A DNA stretch of 51,154 nt from contig CAYMRB010000009.1 of the NCBI GenBank assembly GCA_964392615.1, positions 1 through 51,154 of the forward strand, read 5' to 3'. Shown here piece by piece: positions 34,575 to 42,160 of this stretch (its first letter is position 1; every line of letters starts with the position of its first letter). Below the pieces are notes generated by a model. That model was not told the DNA's origin, made no database searches, and was given only the letters and a program-made list of their open reading frames with translations. This DNA is from CAYMRB01 sp964392615. GTDB lineage: Bacteria; Planctomycetota; UBA8108. Position numbers and translations under genes: made by a program.

Positions 34575-35585
34575 TCAGAACTCCATCGTCCCGAACACCC
34601 ACAGGTCCCAGTAGAGGCGCTGCCAGTCGAGGTCTTCGAGGCACTGATCGCCGTGCTGGACGGTGACGAGCTGCGCGCCCTCGATCGCGTCGAACGCTTC
34701 GCGCGGAAATGTGAAGATGAGCGTGTTCGGGCCGCCGTTCGGGCCGCCTCGGCTGCGGAACGTGCTGCGCGTGCCGATGCACAGGATCGGGAACAGCGCG
34801 CGCGCGGGAAACGGTCGCGTGCTGAACACTTCGATCTCGACGTCGTCGCCGACGCGCTCGATGCGGACCACCTCGTGGCGATCGCGCTGCGACGGGCACG
34901 GCGGGAAGCGCGCGCAGTCGAAGAGCGATAGATCGCGGTCCTTGCCGCACTCTCCGAACGGCGATGCGGGAGGTGGGCCGCCGGTGAACAGGAAGTTCAG
35001 CTCGGCGATCGGGTCGGCGATCCCGATGGCGCCGTCGTCCTCGAAGTCGAGCGTCTCCCGGCACGGCGGCTCGGGTGCTCCGGAGAACTGATACTGCAGA
35101 CTGGCGATGGGATCGGCGATGTCGACCCGGCCATCGGCGTTGACGTCCCCGCGCTGAAACTCGACGTGCAACGGGTTGACCGCGGTGGGTGGGCCGACTC
35201 GCTCGATCATCTCGGTGGGGGTGACCTGTCCGGTGAGGGTGCAAGTGTGCGTGCGGATCCGTGCGGCAGCGTCTTCGTCGACGCGCGCGAAGATCACGAG
35301 GTCGTCGCCCTCGCGGAACGGAAAGCCGCACGCGGCCGAGCTATCGGTCGTGACGACGCGCACGAGCGTGTCGGTCGGGAGCTCGCCCTTCCAGGCCTCG
35401 ATCCAGTCGACGAAGGCGTGGACCTCGAACTCGCGCGCCAGGGTCGAGACAACCGTGCCGCGAAACACGAGATCGGCCGCGGCGAAGTGCTCCTCAGGCG
35501 TCTGAGGGACGCAGCGGCAGGCGTGGGCGGACGAGGGATACGCGATGGACAGGAACAGAATCGTGACCGGGAGAACGGTTCTCAT
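34575..35585 (-). CDS. Secreted netrin-like (NTR/TIMP) domain protein with internal dockerin-like repeats
   Basis: 336 residues from the ATG at 35585 with GAGGGGG upstream. The signal peptide ends at SSAHA and the mature protein starts with CRCVPQTPEEHFAAADLVFRG, followed by SAACGFPFREGDDLVIFAR. This CxC start and fold pattern is that of TIMP/NTR-type domains. Two dockerin-like repeats follow (GDVNADGRVDIADPIASLQY and DFEDDGAIGIADPIAELNFL) with the FGECGKD...CARFPPC tail. Unlike in its relatives in this window, about 100 further residues follow the tail, ending WVFGTMEF. That region is beta-rich and unrecognised. Function unknown; extracellular location is inferred from the signal peptide. 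Confidence 0.82.
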   Translation of the reverse strand: MRTVLPVTILFLSIAYPSSAHACRCVPQTPEEHFAAADLVFRGTVVSTLAREFEVHAFVDWIEAWKGELPTDTLVRVVTTDSSAACGFPFREGDDLVIFARVDEDAAARIRTHTCTLTGQVTPTEMIERVGPPTAVNPLHVEFQRGDVNADGRVDIADPIASLQYQFSGAPEPPCRETLDFEDDGAIGIADPIAELNFLFTGGPPPASPFGECGKDRDLSLFDCARFPPCPSQRDRHEVVRIERVGDDVEIEVFSTRPFPARALFPILCIGTRSTFRSRGGPNGGPNTLIFTFPREAFDAIEGAQLVTVQHGDQCLEDLDWQRLYWDLWVFGTMEF

Positions 35586-35659
35586 GAGCGACCCCCTCGA
35601 GAGGTTGGCTGACCGAAGTCCATTGTCCGCCGGCTGTGCGGAGAGTCCAGAAAACGCAC

Positions 35660-38600
35660 TCACCGCGGCGTCGCCGGCAGCTCCCCCGTCGTCGCACGCG
35701 CCGGCCGCGTGTTGTAGCGCTCTCGCGTCGCACGCTGCTCGTCCGTGTCGGGAAGCGACACCTCCGGTCCGTACGGATACGCCGGCATGCCGTGAAACGG
35801 AAGGGGCTCGACCGTCTGCGACAATCGCGTGTTGAGGTCGCCGTCCTTGACCCAGCCGTCGGCGCGGAATACGAAGCTGCGTCGCCAGCCAGCGGGCAAG
35901 CTCGGCAGCGCGCTCGCGTCGAAGTGCATCGTCAGCTCGTCACCCGGTCCGAAGATCACGAGCCGATCGTCCGTTGCCGTCACGAGCTCGGTGACGTCGC
36001 CATAGCGCGTGTAGAGGCCCTCCGCGGGGCTCCACGGTCCGATGGGGCTCACGTCGTCGTAGTCGAAACGCTCGTAGCCGAGCTCGTCGCGCGTCCAGCT
36101 CGAGAAGCCGCGGTAGTGCAGGTCCGCGGCCGAGACCGACAGGGTCGTCGATGTGCAGTTCGCGACTTCATCGCGCGTCGCGGTGAAGATACGATCGAAG
36201 TACGTGCACAAGGTGGTCGAGAGCCGCACGCGATAGTCGTCGTTCGCGAAGCGCCCGGTGAGATCGACCGGCACGACGAGGCCCTTGCTCGTCGGCAGGC
36301 CGACCGCCTCGATCGCGGTGTGCCAACGTCCTTGCTCGTCGGGCACTTCGAGTCGCAGCGGCGTCAGCGCGTGGCGTGAGTCCTGCGTCAGCGCGATGAC
36401 CGTGCTCGACTCCGGCCAGTAGATCCAGCCGTCGAGGCACAGGACGATGCGCTCCGCCCCGGACAGGTCGCCGAGGTCGAGCGTCAAGCTGTGTGGGCGC
36501 GCGACGCCGTCGTACTCCGTCGTCGGGAAGAGCGGAAACTCGCCGTCGCGACGTTCGACGAGGCGCAACACGTCGGCGCCGCGATCGTCGCGCGCTGCCA
36601 CCGGAACTCGTCGCTCGCCGAACGCGAACGTGCGATCCTCCGGGAACGGCGCGCCGAACCACTCGTTCGGCACGATCTCGAGCTTCTCGGGGTGGTCGAT
36701 GACCCGCAGCTCGAAACGATCGCCGTACACGATCTCGCGTAGTTCCTGCGCGAGGCGCAGCTCATAGCGTCCGTCGACGGCCTCGAGCTGATCGGGCTCG
36801 ATCTTCGTGAGCTCGCTCGAGTCCGGTTGCCAGCACTCCTCTGCGGTCTTCGGCACGCCGAGCGCGCCGACGCCGAGGATCTCGTTGATGAGCCCGAAGC
36901 CGCGCTTCGTGCGTGCGAAGAGGAACGCGCACGACGCCGAGACCTTGACGCGCTCCTCGACCTTCAGCCGAGCGTCGAGTGTCGGGCGAATCACGTTCTG
37001 CGCGACGCCGTTCGGCCACGTGATGCGGACGATGTCGATCGCATCGTGATCTCCAAGGCCGAAGTGCACGCGCTCCGAGACCGCGGTGCGGCGCTGGTAG
37101 TGCGCGCCGGTCGCGATCTCGACCGTCGCCGCGTGACCGTTGCGATTCACCTTCTTGCCGACGAGCTGCACGTCGAGCCAATGGCGCGCGGCGCCGCTCG
37201 TGTTGCGCAGGAGGAGCGTGCCGCGATCGCGCGTCTCGAGCACGACGTCCTCGTCCCCGTCTCCGTCGAGGTCGCCGGTCGCGAGGTCGGCAACGTCGGC
37301 GTCGATCGCGTCGAGACCCGCCGCGGCCGTCGCGTCGCGAAAGCGGCCCGGGCCAGAGCTGGCGAGGAGCGCGATCGAATCGCGGCTGGCGAGGAGCGCG
37401 TCACACCAACCGTCGTTGTCGTGATCGAACACGCGGATGCGCTCGATCTGAGCGTCTGCCAGGCTCTTCGGCAGCTCGACCGCGGCGCCGACGAAGCCCG
37501 CCTTGCCGTCGTTCGTGTAGAGCACGAGACGCTTGTCCGCGAACGCGACGAGCAAATCGGCGAAGCCGTCGCGGTTGAAGTCGGCCTCCGCGATTGCGGT
37601 CGCCCCGCCGTCGAGCGTCGGCGCGAACGATCCTCCCGGCACGAAACGGCCGAAGCGTTGATTCAGGAACAGCACGCTCGGCTCATCGTCGTTGACCGCG
37701 AGGAGATCGGTGTCGTGATCGCCATCGAAGTCGGCGTACACCACGTCGCGCGTGCGGGCGATGTCGACCAGCACGCCCGCCTCGTCCGTGAGGTCGGCGA
37801 ACGTCCCGTCGCCGCCGTTGCGCAGCAGCGTGTTTGCCTGTCCGGAAAAGTCGTCCGGCAGGTGGAACTCCTCGGTACCGGGCGGTTCGTCGAGGGCGAC
37901 GTCGTTCCCGATGAAGAGGTCGAGATCACCGTCGTGGTCGTAGTCGAAGAACGCGACGGTCCGACCGAAGTGCGGCTCATCGACACGCGTCTTGCGCGTG
38001 ACGTCCTCGAACGTGCCGTCGCCGCGGTTGCGATAGAGCGCGTTGGCCCCGCAATTGGCGACGTAGAGGTCCGGCAGGCCGTCGTTGTCCCAATCGCCGA
38101 AAGCGGCGTCGATGCCGAGCCCTGTGTTGCCGACGCCCGCGCGCCGCGTCGAGTCCTTGAACCGCCCGCCGCCGGCGTTGAGATACAGCACATTGCGCGA
38201 CGCGCGCTCGTCGGCGGAGCACCTGACGACATAGATGTCGAGATCGCCGTCGCGGTCGACGTCGCCGAGCGTCACCGCGCCGCCGGTCTCGGGCACCCAG
38301 CGCTCGCGCGCCGCCTCCTCGGAGTAGTCCGCCGCACGGATCTTGCCGCCGAGCGGGGGGCGTTCGTCGTCCGCTGCAGCTGGCGCCGGTCGCAGGCCGA
38401 CCTGCTTCGACGCGACCTCGAATGGCGTCGTGGTCGCGGAGCTCGCATCCGCCGTGCTCGGGCTGCCCGACGACGGCACCTGCAGGATGTGGGAGTACTT
38501 GCTGCGCTCGTGCGCCTCGACGGTGTTCTCCGACTCGTCGACCGTGTCCTTGATGCGCTCGAACACCTGCCGGTGAAGCTTCGACGCATCGGGATCGCCG

Positions 38601-39148
38601 AGCCGACGCGTCAGCGAGATCAGCTGATAGCGTGCGCCGTGGTGGTGAGGGTCGCCGCGCAGGACCGTCTCCAGCGCCTTTCTCGCCGCCTTGTACTCGT
38701 GCACGTATTTCCGGCACATCCCGAGGTTGTAGTACCCGCCGATGCAGTCGGGGTCCTGCCTCGTGACGAGCTCGAGCTCGGCGACGGCTTCCTCGTACCT
38801 GTTCTGGCGCTTGAAGACGATGCCTCGCAAGTACCGCGCCGCCAAGAGCGACGGGTCGAGCTCCTGGGCGCGTGCGAGACGGCGCAGGCACTCGTCGTAC
38901 TTGCTCGCGCGCAGCAGGACGAGCGCGAGGTTGAACTGATCGGGCGCGGAGTTCGGGGCGAGCCCGGTGCAACGCTCGAGCTCCTTGATCGCGAGACCGA
39001 ACTCGTCGTTCTCGTAGTACGCCCTGCCGATCAGGCGCCGCGAGTCGAGCTCGACGGCCGTTGCCTCGCTCTCTTGCGCGGCGAGTGGGACTGTGCAAGA
39101 GAGCAGAGACAGCAGCAGCGCCGCACGGCAGCGTGTGAAATCGTGCAC
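35660..39148 (-). CDS. Secreted TPR - FG-GAP/VCBS - UnbV/ASPIC protein
   Basis: 1,162 residues from a GTG at 39148 with AGGAG about 10 nt upstream. Signal peptide to PLAA|QE. TPRs occupy about 30-190 (GRAYYENDEFGLAIKELERC, GIVFKRQNRYEEAVAELELV). From about 270 to 640 there are repeated FG-GAP/VCBS blades of the type GDVDRDGDLDIYVVRC, GDWDNDGLPDLYVANCG and FFDYDHDGDLDLFIGND, with Ca-binding Asp loops. An ASPIC/UnbV-like part follows (VHFGLGDHDAIDIVRITWPNG). The last 440 residues are beta-rich and unassigned. The neighbour 28 bp upstream has the same domains in the opposite order. Likely an extracytoplasmic beta-propeller scaffold; the role is unknown. Confidence 0.9.
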   Translation of the reverse strand: MHDFTRCRAALLLSLLSCTVPLAAQESEATAVELDSRRLIGRAYYENDEFGLAIKELERCTGLAPNSAPDQFNLALVLLRASKYDECLRRLARAQELDPSLLAARYLRGIVFKRQNRYEEAVAELELVTRQDPDCIGGYYNLGMCRKYVHEYKAARKALETVLRGDPHHHGARYQLISLTRRLGDPDASKLHRQVFERIKDTVDESENTVEAHERSKYSHILQVPSSGSPSTADASSATTTPFEVASKQVGLRPAPAAADDERPPLGGKIRAADYSEEAARERWVPETGGAVTLGDVDRDGDLDIYVVRCSADERASRNVLYLNAGGGRFKDSTRRAGVGNTGLGIDAAFGDWDNDGLPDLYVANCGANALYRNRGDGTFEDVTRKTRVDEPHFGRTVAFFDYDHDGDLDLFIGNDVALDEPPGTEEFHLPDDFSGQANTLLRNGGDGTFADLTDEAGVLVDIARTRDVVYADFDGDHDTDLLAVNDDEPSVLFLNQRFGRFVPGGSFAPTLDGGATAIAEADFNRDGFADLLVAFADKRLVLYTNDGKAGFVGAAVELPKSLADAQIERIRVFDHDNDGWCDALLASRDSIALLASSGPGRFRDATAAAGLDAIDADVADLATGDLDGDGDEDVVLETRDRGTLLLRNTSGAARHWLDVQLVGKKVNRNGHAATVEIATGAHYQRRTAVSERVHFGLGDHDAIDIVRITWPNGVAQNVIRPTLDARLKVEERVKVSASCAFLFARTKRGFGLINEILGVGALGVPKTAEECWQPDSSELTKIEPDQLEAVDGRYELRLAQELREIVYGDRFELRVIDHPEKLEIVPNEWFGAPFPEDRTFAFGERRVPVAARDDRGADVLRLVERRDGEFPLFPTTEYDGVARPHSLTLDLGDLSGAERIVLCLDGWIYWPESSTVIALTQDSRHALTPLRLEVPDEQGRWHTAIEAVGLPTSKGLVVPVDLTGRFANDDYRVRLSTTLCTYFDRIFTATRDEVANCTSTTLSVSAADLHYRGFSSWTRDELGYERFDYDDVSPIGPWSPAEGLYTRYGDVTELVTATDDRLVIFGPGDELTMHFDASALPSLPAGWRRSFVFRADGWVKDGDLNTRLSQTVEPLPFHGMPAYPYGPEVSLPDTDEQRATRERYNTRPARATTGELPATPR

Positions 39149-39176
39149 GGATGGACTCCTGTTCGTGGCTGTGAAG

Positions 39177-41960
39177 TCAATCGACCCAGACCCGGGCGAG
39201 ATCGGTATCCACCGGGTCCTCGAGTCCTCGCAGCCGCTTGACGTAGTCGATGAGGCCGTCGCGCGACGTGGACAGGAGCTCGACGCGCTTCGTGAGTTCG
39301 GGCGAATCGGGAAATCGCTCCCTGCCCTTCGTCCACGTCTCGGCCGCGCGCGCGAGGTTCTCCTCGAGACCGTTGTCGCGGTTCTTGACGTACGCGTCGC
39401 CGAGCGCGACCCACGCGAGCGCGAAGTAGTCGCGCTTCTTTCTGGCCGGGAATGTCTCCTGCAGCGCGATGAGCTCCGTGAAATCCGTGATCGCCCGCGG
39501 CGCGTGTCCGAGCTTGCGTGGCCAGTGCAGGTGGTTCATGCCGCGGATGAATCTCGCCGTCCAGCAATCGGGATCGATCGTGAGAATGTGATCGAGCTCG
39601 GTCAACGACCGGTTCGACAGGATTCCCTGATGGACGATACCGAGCTTCGGATACGGCATCTTGTCGACGTACGCGAGCGCCTTGTTGAGGCGCGGCATCA
39701 CCGCCTGCGAGTGCGATTCGACGAGATCCTCGAAGAAGCGGATCGACCGGTCGAAGTACACGTGCCCGTAGCGGCGCACGGCCGCGCGGTAGTCGTTCGA
39801 GTATTCCAGGCTGTTCGGTTTCAGCTGAATGGCGCGTTCGAGCTCGTCGAGGGCGGTGTCCATGCGGCCGTGCCCATCGAGCAGCATCGCGAACTCGTAC
39901 CGTGCCTCTGGATCGTCGGGGGCGTTCAGAACCGCCTTCTTCAGCTTCAGGTATTCCTTCTTGAAGCGTGCGATCTTCTGCCAGTCGACAGCGACGACAT
40001 CCGGATCAGCCGCAGTGCTGGGGGCGTCGACCTTCGGTCGCGACTTCTCGCGATTCCACTTCTCGATCTCGAGCTCGCGATATCGCCGTCGCTCGTCGAG
40101 CACGTCCTGCGGCGTGTTCTCGGTGAACCGGAGGATGCGGTCGATCGGCGGATTCTCGATCGTCTCGATCCATCCCGTCGGCCAGCGGATTTCGAGCCGA
40201 TCGATCGACGTGCGCGTGCCGAGACCGAAGTGCAGCCGAAACGGGCTCTGGCTATGGTCGCCGTTGCCCCCGTCCACCTCGCGGATCTGCTTCGACTCCT
40301 GCGCGATGAGAGTGACGCGCGTGCCGATCGCGTCGCGGTTGCAGTGCGTGCCGGTGAGCTCGAGCTGCAACCAGTGGTGGCCGCTCTCGGTGTCGTTACG
40401 GTACAGCCCGCCCTCCTGGCCCTGATTCGACACGTAGACGTCGAGGTCGCCGTCGTTGTCGAAATCGGCGACCGCGAGGCCGCGCCCGTCGCCCTTGTCG
40501 GCCAGGCCGATTTCCGCGGCGTTCTCCTTGAAGACCTCCTGCCCCTCGTTGCGCCACACGCGCATCGGCTCGTAGCCGGCGAAGGTCGCGTCGCCCATCG
40601 GCGGCCATTGCGTCGCGTCTACCGAGTCGAAGTCGGGTTGCGTGACGGTTTGCGCGAGCAGGGTGAAGTACTCGATGTCCGGATTGCCGGAGATATAGCC
40701 GTTGGCGCAGATCAGGTCGAGGTCGCCGTCGTTGTCGTAGTCCCAGAACTTTCCGGCCCACGCCCAACCCGCGTCGTACACGTTGGTCTGAAACGAGACG
40801 TCCTCGAACGAGCCATCGCCCATATTGCGATAGAGCTGATTCCCCTCGCGGACGTACTCCTTGGTCCAGATGTTCGTGATGTAGAGGTCGAGCCAGCCGT
40901 CGTTGTCGTAGTCGCCGAAGTCGACGTTCATCCCTTTGTGCGAGTCCCAGCCGATGGCGTCGTCGGTCACGTTCGTGAACGTGCCGTCGGCATTCGTGCG
41001 ATAGACGCGGTCCTGGCCGAAATCGTTGGCCAGGATGAGATCCTGATCGCCATCGTTGTCGTAGTCCGCACAGCCGGCGTCGAGCGTCCAGCCAGTGTCC
41101 GCGACGCCGAGCTCCTCGCTGACATCGGCGAAGGTGCCGTCGCCTCGGTTGCGGTAGAGGACGTTCGCGCCGCCGTCTCGGGCGCTTTCGAAGTCCTCGT
41201 GCATTTGACGGGCGTCCTTCAGGTTCCAGAGATCGACGTTGCGGAAGTAGTTGCCGACGTAGAGGTCGAGGAACCCGTCGCCGTCGTAGTCGAACCACAC
41301 AGCCGTGTTGGCGTTGCCGCGATCGCCGACTCCGGCCTGGTCCGTCACGTCCGTGAACGTGCCGTTGCCGTTGTTGCGGTACAGGACGTTCCAACCCCAC
41401 TTGGCGACATAGAGGTCGATGTGTCCGTCGTTGTCGTAGTCGGCCCAGGTGGCGTCCATCGAGACGCCGTGCGCGCCGTTCGCGCCGGCGACGCCCGCCG
41501 CGTGCCCGATCTCGTCGAACGTTCCGTCGCCCTTATTCCTGAACAGCTTGTTCGGGGTCTTGCGCCGCGAATTCGTCACGTAGAGGTCGATATCGCCGTC
41601 GCGATCGTAGTCGACCGCCGCCGCTGACGCGCCGACCGACGCCATCCACGGCATGATGCCGGAGAGCTTCGAGTCCAGCACCGGCTTCTCGTGAACGTGA
41701 ACGACGCCGGCCGCAGCGTTGTTCTTCGTGAACTTGCACGCGTAGGACGGAGCCTTCGTCGCATCGACGGCCGGCGTCGGCCCTTCGTCGGGCGGGCTCG
41801 GTTTGCTGGCGGCGGCCGATGGCGCTGTCTCTTCCCCGTCCGAGGTCGGCGCATCGCGGTCGTCCGAACGGGGGACGTCACAGCCTGTCCACGCACACAC
41901 AGCGATGCCGATGGCGCAGAACGCCGAGACCAGCAGGACACGGCCTAGTCCGAAACTCAT
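39177..41960 (-). CDS. FG-GAP/VCBS - UnbV/ASPIC - TPR lipoprotein
   Basis: 927 residues from the ATG at 41960 with GGGGAGG 6 nt upstream. The N-terminus looks like a lipoprotein signal ending AWTGC (Cys27), although Trp at -3 is atypical. After a Pro/Asp-rich linker come FG-GAP blades (about 110-560): VDYDRDGDIDLYVTN, ADYDNDGHIDLYVAK, FDYDGDGFLDLYVGN and VADFDNDGDLDVYVSN. The UnbV/ASPIC domain (about 590-670) has FRLHFGLGTRTSIDRLEIRW. TPR-like helices (about 710-920) include EARYEFAMLLDGHGRMDTAL. This is the reverse of the order in the next gene. It is divergent from an RND-type exporter across a palindromic site and may be functionally tied to it. Confidence 0.9.
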   Translation of the reverse strand: MSFGLGRVLLVSAFCAIGIAVCAWTGCDVPRSDDRDAPTSDGEETAPSAAASKPSPPDEGPTPAVDATKAPSYACKFTKNNAAAGVVHVHEKPVLDSKLSGIMPWMASVGASAAAVDYDRDGDIDLYVTNSRRKTPNKLFRNKGDGTFDEIGHAAGVAGANGAHGVSMDATWADYDNDGHIDLYVAKWGWNVLYRNNGNGTFTDVTDQAGVGDRGNANTAVWFDYDGDGFLDLYVGNYFRNVDLWNLKDARQMHEDFESARDGGANVLYRNRGDGTFADVSEELGVADTGWTLDAGCADYDNDGDQDLILANDFGQDRVYRTNADGTFTNVTDDAIGWDSHKGMNVDFGDYDNDGWLDLYITNIWTKEYVREGNQLYRNMGDGSFEDVSFQTNVYDAGWAWAGKFWDYDNDGDLDLICANGYISGNPDIEYFTLLAQTVTQPDFDSVDATQWPPMGDATFAGYEPMRVWRNEGQEVFKENAAEIGLADKGDGRGLAVADFDNDGDLDVYVSNQGQEGGLYRNDTESGHHWLQLELTGTHCNRDAIGTRVTLIAQESKQIREVDGGNGDHSQSPFRLHFGLGTRTSIDRLEIRWPTGWIETIENPPIDRILRFTENTPQDVLDERRRYRELEIEKWNREKSRPKVDAPSTAADPDVVAVDWQKIARFKKEYLKLKKAVLNAPDDPEARYEFAMLLDGHGRMDTALDELERAIQLKPNSLEYSNDYRAAVRRYGHVYFDRSIRFFEDLVESHSQAVMPRLNKALAYVDKMPYPKLGIVHQGILSNRSLTELDHILTIDPDCWTARFIRGMNHLHWPRKLGHAPRAITDFTELIALQETFPARKKRDYFALAWVALGDAYVKNRDNGLEENLARAAETWTKGRERFPDSPELTKRVELLSTSRDGLIDYVKRLRGLEDPVDTDLARVWVD

Positions 41961-42051
41961 TTGGATCCTCCCCGTGGTCGCAGACCACGACTGGGCAGAA
42001 CGCGAAGTTGATCCATTTGCAGCCGACTCGCGGGTGACATCGGTCGTTCGA

Positions 42052-42075
42052 TTGTCGAGGTGGTCACCTTGACAA
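42052..42075. promoter_or_regulatory. Near-perfect palindrome between divergent lipoprotein and exporter genes (operator candidate)
   Basis: Arms TTGTCGAGGTG (42052-42062) and CACCTTGACAA (42065-42075) are reverse complements with one mismatch around a 2-nt centre. The right arm contains the TTGACA -35 box of the plus-strand promoter. A related half-site, TTGTCAAGAG, occurs at 42118-42127. Confidence 0.6.
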
Positions 42076-42099
42076 GCCGGGGGTGAGTACAGGTATTCT
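42069..42099 (+). promoter_or_regulatory. Promoter candidate for the RND exporter gene
   Basis: Perfect TTGACA at 42069-42074 and TATTCT at 42094-42099 (four of six -10 bases), spacing 19 nt, which is longer than ideal. Transcription would start near 42106, downstream of the GTG at 42083, supporting the later GTG at 42161 as the start codon. Confidence 0.45.
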
Positions 42100-42160
42100 G
42101 AGTCCCCCTCGTCTCGGTTGTCAAGAGTACCTCTCAACGGGCCGACTGCGTAGAGCTTCC

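Noticed and set aside
36827..41627. Two plus-strand frames of 804 and 844 codons opposite the FG-GAP/UnbV genes
   Set aside because: They overlap each other and mirror the Asp-rich repeats of the minus-strand genes; no ribosome binding site or domain.
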